A stretch of DNA of 64,000 nucleotides from Aureivirga marina (GCF_015767265.1 NZ_JADPIB010000001.1:834416-898415); one strand, 5' to 3'. Shown: positions 52,425 through 62,210, counted from the stretch's first letter. A program made the numbers and translations. The notes: a model not told the origin generated them from the letters alone.

Positions 52425-52847
52425 TTATAACCTTTTTTTAACAATTACCATCATATCATTTACAATTTGTTTAATCAATGCTGGAGGATTTCCATCATCA
52501 AATTGTGAAGAAATATACTCTAAATCTCCTTCATCAACAGATAAAGTTGCAGTTAATGCTCCACCGTAAACTCTACGATTTGTTGGCGACTTTAAATTTG
52601 GAATATCTGAAAGTTTTATTTTTTTAATATCTCGATTAATTTTTTTCCACAAAACTGGATCTGTTTCAAAAGTTTCACTAATTCCATTTTTTTCAAAAGT
52701 TGTTTTTGTTGGCGTCATATGAACTTTAACAGAAGCTGAAGCGCCTCCAATTGTTCTAGCATTATAAGTGATACTTTCTAATTCTTTTGTTTGTGAAAAA
52801 CTTAAAAAAGAAATACATAAAAAAGTTAATAATATCTGTAATTTCAT
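52425..52847 (-). CDS. Small secreted protein of unknown function
   Basis: 140 residues with a signal peptide (core about 3-18, FSQ cleavage). The mature part has SITYNARTIGGASASVKVHMTPTKTTFEK and GGALTATLSVDEGDLEYISSQFDDGNPPALI. No family is recognised; conserved Gly/Ser patterns suggest a small beta domain. It ends base to base with the convergent rnhA gene, so the two 3' ends share no spacer. Possibly a lone gene. Confidence 0.7.
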   Translation of the reverse strand: MKLQILLTFLCISFLSFSQTKELESITYNARTIGGASASVKVHMTPTKTTFEKNGISETFETDPVLWKKINRDIKKIKLSDIPNLKSPTNRRVYGGALTATLSVDEGDLEYISSQFDDGNPPALIKQIVNDMMVIVKKRL

Positions 52848-52899
52848 AATTCTTTCCTTTTAGTAAATTAAAATTATAAAATTCAAAAAGTAATCTTAG

Positions 52900-52940
52900 T
52901 TAAGAAAAATAAAAAAGGTTTCCATTTATGAAAACCTTTT
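52900..52940 (-). terminator. Terminator after the haaO-linked lipoprotein gene
   Basis: Stem AAAAGGTTT (52913-52921) / AAACCTTTT (52932-52940) just after the stop at 52948, with a T-rich tract in the minus direction. Confidence 0.72.
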
Positions 52941-52947
52941 AATTCTT

Positions 52948-53466
52948 TTATTCTTTATACGTTGAATGAAGTTCTAAATCATTTTGTCGATCAAATAAAG
53001 TCCATGGGATTTTAGTTCCAGAAACATCTTCTGCTTGAAAAGTATATTTAATTTGATGAAACTTGTCTTTTTCTTTTTTTAAAGGAGAACTAATTTTCGC
53101 ATCAAATCTTTCCAACATTTTATTAATTTCTAAACTATCTGTTTTAATCGTATTTTGAGTTTTATTGGAATCACTTTTTGGAATCGTAATAATAAATTCT
53201 TGTCCAGTGGAAATCTGACAATCATCTTTTGTATGAAAAGCAATTGCCAATTGCATATTTTCTTTAAACAAAGAATACCAACATTCTTGCGTAATTTGAA
53301 TTTTTGCTTGTAATCCTTTTTCAATTAATAATTCAGCGCTCATTTGCTTATTTGGCTTAAAAGGATTCCAACTTATATCATTTGAAGTACAACTTCCCAA
53401 AGAAAATAAAACTGCTAAAATTAAAATTTTACTAATTAATCTATACCTATTATATATATCTTTCAT
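52948..53466 (-). CDS. Lipoprotein of unknown function overlapping haaO
   Basis: 172 residues with leader and lipobox LGSC (Cys26). The mature part has KIQITQECWYSLFKENMQLAIAF and an IKTDSLEINKMLERFDAKISS segment; no domain is recognised. Its ATG lies 17 bases inside the 3' end of haaO in another frame, and no later start would keep the signal peptide, so the overlap is real and translation is probably coupled. This hints at a link with the dioxygenase, though one protein is cytosolic and the other exported. Confidence 0.75.
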   Translation of the reverse strand: MKDIYNRYRLISKILILAVLFSLGSCTSNDISWNPFKPNKQMSAELLIEKGLQAKIQITQECWYSLFKENMQLAIAFHTKDDCQISTGQEFIITIPKSDSNKTQNTIKTDSLEINKMLERFDAKISSPLKKEKDKFHQIKYTFQAEDVSGTKIPWTLFDRQNDLELHSTYKE

Positions 53467-53977
53467 CTACTTTCATTTCTGTTCCACAATTTTCACATGT
53501 TCTTAGATTTTTATTCGTATAAAATTTTCTAAAAACTGGAATAAAGTCTTTTTCAATATTTGTTAACGGAAAATATTCTTCAAAAAGTTTGTGATTACAA
53601 TTTTCACAATACCAAATTAATCCATCAATATTCACATCATTTCGCTTTTTTTCAATCACTAAACCAATAGAATTTGCTGGTCGAATTGGCGAATGCGGAA
53701 CTTTTGCTGGAAGTAAAAACATTTCTCCTTCTTTGATTTCTATTTCTTGCTTTTCTCCATCAATTTGAGCGATTACTTTAATATCTCCTTCTAATTGATA
53801 AAAAATTTCTTCTGTATCATTATAATGATAATCTTTTCTTGCATTTGGACCACCAACAATCATTACAATATAATCTCCAGACTCTCGATACAAATTTTTA
53901 TTTGCAACAGGTGGCTTTAGCAAATCTCTGTTTTCTTCAATCCATTTTTGAAGATTAAATGGCTTTGCAAACTTCAT
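53450..53977 (-). CDS. haaO: 3-hydroxyanthranilate 3,4-dioxygenase
   Basis: 175 residues, a cupin enzyme that opens the ring of 3-hydroxyanthranilate in the kynurenine route to quinolinate/NAD or in tryptophan breakdown. Iron ligands His51, Glu57 and His95 and substrate residues Arg47 and Arg99 are in place (GGPNARKDYHYNDTEEIFYQ, LLPAKVPHSPIRP). The bacterial rubredoxin-like tail is complete, Cys124-Cys127 and Cys161-Cys164. No other kynurenine gene lies in the window. It has an AGGAGG ribosome-binding site, rare in this group, four bases before the ATG. Its 3' end overlaps a lipoprotein gene. Confidence 0.94.
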   Translation of the reverse strand: MKFAKPFNLQKWIEENRDLLKPPVANKNLYRESGDYIVMIVGGPNARKDYHYNDTEEIFYQLEGDIKVIAQIDGEKQEIEIKEGEMFLLPAKVPHSPIRPANSIGLVIEKKRNDVNIDGLIWYCENCNHKLFEEYFPLTNIEKDFIPVFRKFYTNKNLRTCENCGTEMKVDERYI

Positions 53978-53981
53978 AATT

Positions 53982-53987
53982 CCTCCT
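53982..53987 (-). promoter_or_regulatory. Shine-Dalgarno sequence AGGAGG of haaO
   Basis: A full six-base AGGAGG ends four bases before the haaO ATG (CAT at 53975-53977). Almost no other start in this window has such a site, and Flavobacteria rarely use them. Confidence 0.65.
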
Positions 53988-54087
53988 TTTAATTGTTCTC
54001 TTAATTATTCTCTGCATTTTTAATAAAAAAATACATTATTAATTCAAAATTAATGAAAGAAATTAAAATAAAAGTGTTATAATTTAT

Positions 54088-54095
54088 TAAATTTG
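54088..54095 (+). promoter_or_regulatory. -7 box TAAATTTG before the alpha-2-macroglobulin gene
   Basis: A perfect box 33 bases before the ATG. Its TTTG is also 17 bases before TACCTATC (54113-54120), which could be a degraded second -7 box closer to the start. Confidence 0.45.
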
Positions 54096-54128
54096 ACAAA
54101 TTTTTAAATTGCTACCTATCAAACATTT

Positions 54129-57100
54129 ATGAAAGTCATTAAAAAAATCTTCTGGGTATGCGTTTTGGTATTTTTAGCGCAATGTGGAAAAAATACTAGT
54201 TCAACAGATACAGATAATCTGTTTCGATTTAAAAACTACATTCAATATACAACTTCTGGTGTAGTTTCTGTGGCAAAACCAATTCGAATTGAATTGGCAA
54301 AACCTGTCTCCACCTTTGAAGCAAATTCGGAAATTCCTCAAGATATTGTCAAGATTTCTCCAAAAGTAGAAGGAGAATTAGCTCTTGAAAATAGTCAACG
54401 ATTGGTTTTTCTTCCGAAAGAAACTTTAAAATCGGATACAGAATATACAATCAATGTAGATTTGAGTAAATTGTATACAGATGTTCCTGCGGAATTTAAA
54501 AAGTATACTTTTCAATTTAAAACAATCGAACCTGATTTTGTTGTAAACACAAATGCGATTCAATCTTACGATTCTGATTGGCAATATTTAGATGGAGTTA
54601 TCAAAACTTCCGATGTTGTTTCTTTAGAAAAAGTAAAACAGATTCTTTCTGCTTCGCAATTTGGAGATAAACTTTCTATAAAATGGGAAGATTTTGAACA
54701 AAATAATGACTATTTCAATTTTAAAATTGATAGTATTCAAAGAAAAGAAGATGATACAAATATTTTGGTTTCTTGGAATGGAAGTGTAATTGAAAGTGAT
54801 AAAAAAGGAGAAGAAGAAGTAAAAATTCCTGGGAAAAATAACTTTTCTGTTCTTCGTGTTAATGTTGTTCAAACGCCACAACAATATTTAGAAATTAACT
54901 TTTCTGATCCTTTAGAAAAAGGACAAAATTTTAATGGTTTAGTTTCTATCAAAGGAATTAGTAATTTAAAATATTCTGTGAATGGAAATGTCTTGAAAGT
55001 ATTTTCTTCAAGTCGTTTATCAGGAACTTTAGATGTCGATATTTTTGAAGGAATTAAATCTACAACTGGATATAAACTTAAAGAAACTTATACTGAAAGT
55101 ATCGCTTTTCAACAAATAAAGCCTGAAATCAGAAGTATTACAAATGGAGTTATTCTTCCAGATTCAAAGAATTTAAAATATAATTTTCAAGCTGTAAACT
55201 TAAAAGCAGTTGATTTAAGAGTTGTGAAAATTTACCAAGACAATGTTTTACAATTTTTACAAAATAATAAACTTGGAGATAAAGATTCTTATAATATCAG
55301 AAGAGTTGGGCGTAAAATATTAAAGAAAACAATTCCTTTAATCAAAAATCCAATTGAAAATGATGGAAAATGGAAAACATATGCAATTGATTTATCTGAT
55401 TTAATGGAAACAGAAATCGGAGCAATTTATCAAATTGAATTAAGTTTTAAAAAGGAATATTCTTTATATAAATGTGCTGGAGGAATTGAAAAATCTGATG
55501 AAGTAGACTATTACGAAGAGGAATATTATGATGAGGAATATGATAATTATGATCATAGCGATAATCAGGAAGAATTAGACCAAAATGAAAGAGAAGAAAG
55601 ATATTGGGATAATTTAGCTTATAGTTATAAAAATGAAAAATATTATCGTTGGGAAGACAGAAAAAATCCTTGTAAAGAAGCTTATTACAGCAGTTATTAT
55701 GAAGGAAAAAACATTATTGCAAATTTACTTGCTTCTAATATTGGAATTGTTGTAAAAAAAGGAGAAGATAATACATGTCATTTCATTGTTTCTGATTTAA
55801 CAACAACAGAACCAATTGAAAATGCGCAAATCACAATGTATAATTTTCAACAACAAGAAATTGCAAAAGCAAATACAGATCAACTTGGATTTTCTGTTTT
55901 AAAACCAAATGCATATGGCTATTTTGCAACTGTTCAAAAAGGAAACAGTATTAGTTATATTAAACTTGCAGATGGAAATTCGCTTTCACTAAGTAATTTT
56001 GATGTTTCTGGTAAGAAAATTAAAAAAGGAATTAAAGGATTTATTTATGGAGAAAGAGGTGTTTGGCGTCCTGGAGATACATTGCATTTAGATTTTATCT
56101 TAGATGATAAATTAAATCCACTTCCTGCAAATCATCCTGTACAAATGCAATTACAAGATCCTCATGGAAAAATTACTTATCAAAAAGTTTATACAAGTGG
56201 TTTAAATGGATTTTACAGATATGATATTCCAACGAATACGACAGATGAAACTGGAAATTGGTTGGCAACTGTAAATGTTGGTGGAGCAAGTTTTGAGAAG
56301 CGAATAAAAATCGAAACTATTAAACCAAATCGTTTAAAAATTGATTTAGTATTTGATGAAAATATTTTATCTGTTAATGAACCTATTTCAGGAGATGTAC
56401 AATTACATTGGCTTCATGGAGCAATTGCTAAAAATCTAAAGACTGATATTTCTTTAAAATTAAAACCGATTAAAAATGCTTTTAAAGAATATAAAAATTA
56501 TACTTTTTATGATTTAGCCAGAAGATTTGAAACAAGAGAAATTAATTTCTTTGAAGGTGAAGTAAATGAAGAAGGTTATGCAGATTTCAGTCAAGATATC
56601 GACTTAGAAGAACAATCTCCTGGAATGTTGAAAGCTTCATTTTTAACAAAAGCATATGAAAAAGGAGGAGATTTTTCTATAAATGTAACTACAAAACAAT
56701 TTGCACCTTATAATGTGTTCGTTGGATTAAAAAATCCAGAACCGAATAAATATGGATCTTATGAAACTGATAAATCATATGAATTTGATGTTGTAAGTGT
56801 ATCAAAAGATGGAAAACCTAAAGGAAATAGAAATCTAAAAGTAGATATTTATAAACTTGACTGGCGTTGGTGGTGGAATTCAAATGATGAAAATTTATCT
56901 AATTATGTAGGAAGTGAATATCACAGACCTTATAAAACATTAAATATTTCTACGAACGGAAATGGAAAAGGAAGTTTTGATGTGAAAATTCCAGATTATA
57001 AAGGAGGAAGATACTTTATTAGAGTTTCTGACCCAAGTAGTGGACATGCAACTGGAACAAAAGTTTATTTCTATAAAAATTGGTGGAGATCTCCTTCTGG

Positions 57101-59714
57101 GTCTAATCCAGAATCTGCAAAAATGCTAGTATTTTCTTCAGATAAAAAAACATATGATGTTGGAGAAACTGCTACAGTAACTTTCCCTTCAAGTACTGAA
57201 GGAAGAGCTTTATTAAGTATCGAAAATGGTTCTAAAGTTTTAATGACAAAATGGGTTAAAACAGAAAAAGGAACTACAACAACTTCTTTTGATATTACAG
57301 AAGAAATGACACCAAATGTATTTATTAATATTTCATTAATTCAGCCACACGCAGTAACAGAAAATGATTTACCAATGCGAATGTATGGAGTAATTCCGAT
57401 TGCTGTTGAAAATCCAAAAACACATCTTCATCCAAAAATTGAAATGCCAAAGTCAATTATGCCAGAAAAAGATTTCACAGTGAAAGTGGAAGAAAAAGAT
57501 GGAAAAAGAATGACATATACAATTGCTGTTGTAGATGAAGGATTATTGGATTTAACCAATTTTAAAACACCAAATCCATGGAATGAGTTTTATAAAAGAG
57601 AAGCTTTAGGTGTAAAAACTTGGGATATTTATGATGATGTGATGGGAGCTTATAATGGAAGCGTTGATCAGATATTTGCAGTTGGTGGAGATGAAGAATT
57701 AAACAAAGGAAAAAATGCAAAAGATAATAACCGATTCAAACCCGTTTCTATTGTTTTAGGTCCTTATGTTTTAAAAGCTGGAGAAACAAAAACTCATAAA
57801 ATTAAAATGCCAAATTATATCGGTTCTGTTCGAACGATGGTTGTTGCTGGTGATACTTCAAAAGGAGCTTATGGAAGTGCAGAAGAAACAACTCCTGTGA
57901 AAAAACCTTTAATGGTGTTAGCTTCTATTCCAAGAAAATTAAGTCCAGATGAAAACATGAAACTTCCAGTGACTGTTTTTGCAATGGAAAAAAATATTAA
58001 GAATGTAAATGTTTCTTTAAAATTAAGTAATGGATTAAAAATTATAGGAGAAAAATCAAAACAAATTTCTTTTAGTAAACCAGATGAAAAAGTAGTTTAT
58101 TTTGATGTACAAGTTTTAGAAAAAGAAGGAATGGAAAATATTCAAGTTTTAGCTTCTTCTAATGGTAAAAAAGCAACTTATGAAACGCCTATTTCTGTAT
58201 TTAATCCAAATCCAATAACTACAAAAATCGATTCTTATTCTATAGAGAAAAATCAAACTACTTCTATTGATTTTACACCTTTTGGAATTGAAGGAAGTAA
58301 TGAAATCAAAGTGCAATTTTCGACAATTCCTTCAATTGATTTTTCAGGAAGAATGGAATATTTAATTCGTTATCCTCATGGTTGTGTGGAGCAAACAACT
58401 TCAAGTGTTTTCCCACAATTATTTATGGAAGATATTTTCGATTTAGATTCAAATACAAAAAATAGAATTGATGAAAATATCAAAAATGGAATTATTCGAT
58501 TAGGAAATTTCCAATTACCAAATGGTGGATTGAGTTATTGGCAAGGTGGAAATTCTGCAAACGAATGGGGAACAAATTATGCTGGACATTTCATGATTGA
58601 AGCAGAGAAAAAAGGATATAATTTACCGATTTCTTTCTTGAGCAGTTGGTTACGTTATCAGAAAAAAATGGCGCAACAATGGAGAGCTTCTGATAGTAGT
58701 TACAATAAAGATTTTATACAAGCATATCGTTTATATACTTTAGCGCTTGCTGGTTATCCAGATTTAGGAGCAATGAATAGATTACGTGAATACAATAATC
58801 TTTCAAATAATGCAAAATGGCGTTTGGCTGCTGCTTATGCTTTAGCTGGACAAAAAGAAGCTGCAAACCAAATTGCGAGATCTGCAAATATTAATTTCGA
58901 AAATAGAAGAGATTATTATACGTATGGTTCTGTGGACAGAAATAGAGCAATGGCTTTAGAAACAAAAGTTATTTTAGGTTCAAATGACCAAAGAACTTTA
59001 GCTGAATTAATTGCAAAAAGATTGAATTCTGATACTTGGATGAGTACACAAACTACTGCTTATTGTTTATTAGCAATTGCAGAAATGGTGAATAAAAATG
59101 GTGGAAAATCAATGGATGTTGAATACACATTAAATGGTAAAAAATCTGTATTAAAATCAAGTAAAACTTTAGCAGAAAGAAATCTTGATTTTAAACTTGG
59201 AAATAATTCTTTAAAAGTAAAAGATTTAAAAGGAAATAAAGTATATATTCAACTGGTTTCTTCTGGAAAACTTCCACTTGGAAATGAATTAGTAGAGCAA
59301 AGAAATCTTGGTATTTCTATTTCTTATCAAAATATGGATGGAAATAAAATTGAAGTTTCACAGCTTTCACAAGGAACAGAATTTACAGCTGAACTTACAA
59401 TTACAAATCTTACAAATGAATTTATTGATAATGTTGCTTTGACGGAAATTATTCCTTCTGGATGGGAAATTGTAAACACACGTTTTACAGATTTTGAAAA
59501 TCCTGAAAGTAGCAAAGCAGATTATATTGACATTCGAGACGAGAGAGTAAATTTCTATTTTAATTTGAATAAAAATCAATCGAAAACTTTCAAAATCCTA
59601 TTAAACGCAACTTATCTTGGAAAATATTATTTACCAGGAATTCAAGCAGAAGCAATGTATGACAATGAATATTTCACGCATACAAAAGGACAATGGATTG
59701 AAGTTGTGAAATAA
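54129..59714 (+). CDS. Bacterial alpha-2-macroglobulin lipoprotein
   Basis: 1861 residues, the largest protein in the window. A leader with lipobox AQC anchors it as an envelope lipoprotein. The middle has MG2-type and bait-like regions (FIYGERGVWRPGDTLHLDFIL; later TYTIAVVDEGLLDLT). The thioester motif is CVEQ with Cys near 1419 (YPHGCVEQTTSSVFP), followed by the helical toroid domain (NGGLSYWQGG, WGTNYAGHF) and a receptor-like C-terminal domain. Proteins of this type trap peptidases that breach the outer membrane. An acidic/tyrosine-rich insert (about 455-520) is unusual. The penicillin-binding protein 1C gene follows, the classical pairing. Confidence 0.93.
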   Translation: MKVIKKIFWVCVLVFLAQCGKNTSSTDTDNLFRFKNYIQYTTSGVVSVAKPIRIELAKPVSTFEANSEIPQDIVKISPKVEGELALENSQRLVFLPKETLKSDTEYTINVDLSKLYTDVPAEFKKYTFQFKTIEPDFVVNTNAIQSYDSDWQYLDGVIKTSDVVSLEKVKQILSASQFGDKLSIKWEDFEQNNDYFNFKIDSIQRKEDDTNILVSWNGSVIESDKKGEEEVKIPGKNNFSVLRVNVVQTPQQYLEINFSDPLEKGQNFNGLVSIKGISNLKYSVNGNVLKVFSSSRLSGTLDVDIFEGIKSTTGYKLKETYTESIAFQQIKPEIRSITNGVILPDSKNLKYNFQAVNLKAVDLRVVKIYQDNVLQFLQNNKLGDKDSYNIRRVGRKILKKTIPLIKNPIENDGKWKTYAIDLSDLMETEIGAIYQIELSFKKEYSLYKCAGGIEKSDEVDYYEEEYYDEEYDNYDHSDNQEELDQNEREERYWDNLAYSYKNEKYYRWEDRKNPCKEAYYSSYYEGKNIIANLLASNIGIVVKKGEDNTCHFIVSDLTTTEPIENAQITMYNFQQQEIAKANTDQLGFSVLKPNAYGYFATVQKGNSISYIKLADGNSLSLSNFDVSGKKIKKGIKGFIYGERGVWRPGDTLHLDFILDDKLNPLPANHPVQMQLQDPHGKITYQKVYTSGLNGFYRYDIPTNTTDETGNWLATVNVGGASFEKRIKIETIKPNRLKIDLVFDENILSVNEPISGDVQLHWLHGAIAKNLKTDISLKLKPIKNAFKEYKNYTFYDLARRFETREINFFEGEVNEEGYADFSQDIDLEEQSPGMLKASFLTKAYEKGGDFSINVTTKQFAPYNVFVGLKNPEPNKYGSYETDKSYEFDVVSVSKDGKPKGNRNLKVDIYKLDWRWWWNSNDENLSNYVGSEYHRPYKTLNISTNGNGKGSFDVKIPDYKGGRYFIRVSDPSSGHATGTKVYFYKNWWRSPSGSNPESAKMLVFSSDKKTYDVGETATVTFPSSTEGRALLSIENGSKVLMTKWVKTEKGTTTTSFDITEEMTPNVFINISLIQPHAVTENDLPMRMYGVIPIAVENPKTHLHPKIEMPKSIMPEKDFTVKVEEKDGKRMTYTIAVVDEGLLDLTNFKTPNPWNEFYKREALGVKTWDIYDDVMGAYNGSVDQIFAVGGDEELNKGKNAKDNNRFKPVSIVLGPYVLKAGETKTHKIKMPNYIGSVRTMVVAGDTSKGAYGSAEETTPVKKPLMVLASIPRKLSPDENMKLPVTVFAMEKNIKNVNVSLKLSNGLKIIGEKSKQISFSKPDEKVVYFDVQVLEKEGMENIQVLASSNGKKATYETPISVFNPNPITTKIDSYSIEKNQTTSIDFTPFGIEGSNEIKVQFSTIPSIDFSGRMEYLIRYPHGCVEQTTSSVFPQLFMEDIFDLDSNTKNRIDENIKNGIIRLGNFQLPNGGLSYWQGGNSANEWGTNYAGHFMIEAEKKGYNLPISFLSSWLRYQKKMAQQWRASDSSYNKDFIQAYRLYTLALAGYPDLGAMNRLREYNNLSNNAKWRLAAAYALAGQKEAANQIARSANINFENRRDYYTYGSVDRNRAMALETKVILGSNDQRTLAELIAKRLNSDTWMSTQTTAYCLLAIAEMVNKNGGKSMDVEYTLNGKKSVLKSSKTLAERNLDFKLGNNSLKVKDLKGNKVYIQLVSSGKLPLGNELVEQRNLGISISYQNMDGNKIEVSQLSQGTEFTAELTITNLTNEFIDNVALTEIIPSGWEIVNTRFTDFENPESSKADYIDIRDERVNFYFNLNKNQSKTFKILLNATYLGKYYLPGIQAEAMYDNEYFTHTKGQWIEVVK

Positions 59715-59729
59715 AAAATAAATTTAATG

Positions 59730-59770
59730 ACAGAAGATGTTTGATGTTTCATACATCTTCTGTTTCTTTT
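59730..59770 (+). terminator. Hairpin between the macroglobulin gene and pbpC, with the pbpC ATG in its loop
   Basis: Perfect 11-bp stem ACAGAAGATGT (59730-59740) / ACATCTTCTGT (59753-59763) with a 12-base loop that contains the TTG/ATG starts of pbpC (59741, 59744). A weak T-rich tract follows. It may attenuate transcription or control pbpC translation. Confidence 0.55.
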
Positions 59771-62152
59771 AAAAAATATTTTCCAAATTACCTTTTAAAA
59801 TTGATTCAAAAAATCCCAAAAAAATACCTTAAAAAGAGATATTTCCTACTTCTTCTTTTAGGAATAATATATTATTTTATTTTACCAAAAAAACTATTTG
59901 ATGTTCCTTATGCAACAGTTGTTCTTAGTAAGGAAAATCAACTTTTAGGAGCAAAAATTGCCAAAGACGGACAATGGCGATTTCCTGAAAGAAAAACTGT
60001 TCCAGAAAAATTTAAGCACTGCATTTTAGAATTTGAAGATGCTTATTTTTATTATCATCCTGGATTTAATCCAATTTCTATTGTAAAATCTTTGTATTTA
60101 AACTTAAAAAGTGGACAAACAAAACGAGGAGGAAGTACACTTACACAACAGGTTATTCGCTTACATAGAAAAGGAAAAAAAAGGACATATTTAGAAAAAT
60201 TATACGAATTAATTCTTTCCACACGATTGGAATTTCGTCATTCAAAAGATGAAATTTTAGCACTTTATACTTCCTATGCTCCTTATGGTGGAAATGTAGT
60301 TGGTTTGGATATGGCAGCTTGGCGATATTTTGGTCAAAAACCTGAAAACCTTTCTTGGTCGGAAACTGCAACTTTAGCTGTTTTACCAAATGCTCCAAGT
60401 TTAATTTATCCAGGAAAAAATCAAAAACGACTTTTAAAAAAGAGAAATCGTTTATTAAAAAAACTATTCAAAGAAAAAATTATTGATTCACTTACTTATG
60501 AATTAGCAATTTTAGAAGAACTTCCACAAAGTACACATCGTTTGCCACAAGTTTCACCACATTTTGTTGAAAAAGTACATCAAACAAATTCGCAACAAAA
60601 AGTAAAAACAACTATCGATTTTCAGTTGCAAAAAAATATTAATTCTATTGTAAAAAGACATTATAATCAACTTTCTCAGAACAAAATTTACAATATTGCT
60701 GTTTTAGTTTTAGATGTTGAAACTCGAAATATTTTAGCATATGTTGGAAATTCTCCTACAACAAAAAGACACCAAAAAGATGTTGATATTATTTCAAAAC
60801 CTCGAAGTACAGGTAGTATTTTAAAACCTATTTTATATGCAGGAATGTTAGATGATGGAAGCATTTTACCAAAAAGTTTACTTGCTGATATTCCTGTACA
60901 ATATAAAAATTATAAACCAAGTAATTTTCATAAAGATTATGATGGAGCAGTTGCTGCGGATGAAGCTTTAGCTCGATCGTTGAATATTCCAGCTGTGGTT
61001 TCTTTACGAAAATATGGATTACAAAAATTTTATGATGATTTAAAAAAATTAAATTTTACAACCATTCAAAAACATCCAGATCATTATGGTTTATCGTTAA
61101 TTTTAGGAGGAGCAGAAAGCAATCTTTGGGATTTAACTCGAACTTATGCTGGTTTTGCAGGAACTATAAATCATTTTGTAGAAAATGAAAGTTCTTATTT
61201 TTCAAAAGAATTTTCAGAGCCAAATTATATTTTCAACAAAAAAGTGGATTTTGGAAAGAAAACAAATGAAAAACCGATTTTTGATGCAGGTGCGATGTAT
61301 TTAACTTTTAAGGCATTAAATAATGTAGAAAGACCAGAAGGTTTTGAAAATTGGAATAATTATACTTCTGCTGAAAAAGTAGCGTGGAAAACAGGAACTA
61401 GTTTTGGTTTTCGAGATGCTTGGGCAATTGGAACAACGAAAAAATATACTATTGGAGTTTGGGTCGGAAATGCAGACGGAGAAGGTCGTCCTGGATTAGT
61501 TGGTGTAAAAGCTGCTGCTCCTATTCTATTCTCAATTTTTGATATTTTGCCAAATTCTGATTGGTTTTCTATTCCTTATGATAATTTACACGAAATTGAA
61601 CTTTGCTCTAAAAGCGGAGATTTAGCAACTGCGAATTGTGATGAAAAAACACTTTCACTTATTCCAAAGGCAGGATTAGAAACTTTTCCGTGTAAATATC
61701 ATAAAAGAGTTCATTTAGATAAAACGGAACAATTTCAAGTAAATTCTTCTTGTGAGCCTTTAACACAAATTGTGCATAAAAACTACTTTGTATTGCCTCC
61801 TTTAATGGAATATTATTACAAGAAAAAAAATGTTTTTTATAAAACGTTGCCAAAATTTAGAATAGACTGTAATTCTGAAAATCAGCAAATCATGGAATTT
61901 ATTTATCCAAAAGATGTTTCAACTATTTATATTCCAAAAGATTTTAATGGAGAAAAATCGGAAGTTATCTTAAAAGCAGCACATAAAGAATCGAATGCAA
62001 CACTCTTTTGGTATTTAAATGATAAATATATAGGGCAGACAGAAACGATACATCAAATTAGTTTACAACCAGATACAGGATTTTACAAAATAACTATTGT
62101 AGACACATATGGAAATAAAATTTCAAAAAATGTTAAAATAGAAAATAGTTAA
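59744..62152 (+). CDS. pbpC: Penicillin-binding protein 1C
   Basis: About 800 residues. One membrane helix (about 33-50) is followed by a glycosyltransferase family 51 domain (EDAYFYYHPGF, RGGSTLTQQVIRL, LYTSYAPYGGNVVGLDMAAWRYFG). The transpeptidase domain follows: the active serine in STGSILKP near residue 358, the SxN motif in ARSLNIPAV, and KTGTSFGFRDAW. The PbpC-specific C-terminal beta domain ends the protein. It polymerises glycan. With the upstream alpha-2-macroglobulin it forms the envelope-repair/defence pair seen in many Gram-negative bacteria. The start is uncertain: ATG 59744 lies in a hairpin loop, and TTG 59801 is the only plausible later choice. Confidence 0.93.
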   Translation: MFHTSSVSFKKYFPNYLLKLIQKIPKKYLKKRYFLLLLLGIIYYFILPKKLFDVPYATVVLSKENQLLGAKIAKDGQWRFPERKTVPEKFKHCILEFEDAYFYYHPGFNPISIVKSLYLNLKSGQTKRGGSTLTQQVIRLHRKGKKRTYLEKLYELILSTRLEFRHSKDEILALYTSYAPYGGNVVGLDMAAWRYFGQKPENLSWSETATLAVLPNAPSLIYPGKNQKRLLKKRNRLLKKLFKEKIIDSLTYELAILEELPQSTHRLPQVSPHFVEKVHQTNSQQKVKTTIDFQLQKNINSIVKRHYNQLSQNKIYNIAVLVLDVETRNILAYVGNSPTTKRHQKDVDIISKPRSTGSILKPILYAGMLDDGSILPKSLLADIPVQYKNYKPSNFHKDYDGAVAADEALARSLNIPAVVSLRKYGLQKFYDDLKKLNFTTIQKHPDHYGLSLILGGAESNLWDLTRTYAGFAGTINHFVENESSYFSKEFSEPNYIFNKKVDFGKKTNEKPIFDAGAMYLTFKALNNVERPEGFENWNNYTSAEKVAWKTGTSFGFRDAWAIGTTKKYTIGVWVGNADGEGRPGLVGVKAAAPILFSIFDILPNSDWFSIPYDNLHEIELCSKSGDLATANCDEKTLSLIPKAGLETFPCKYHKRVHLDKTEQFQVNSSCEPLTQIVHKNYFVLPPLMEYYYKKKNVFYKTLPKFRIDCNSENQQIMEFIYPKDVSTIYIPKDFNGEKSEVILKAAHKESNATLFWYLNDKYIGQTETIHQISLQPDTGFYKITIVDTYGNKISKNVKIENS

Positions 62153-62210
62153 AAAAATCTTAAAATTTGTATCTTGCATGTATATTTTATTCTCTTAATT
62201 TTTTAATGCT

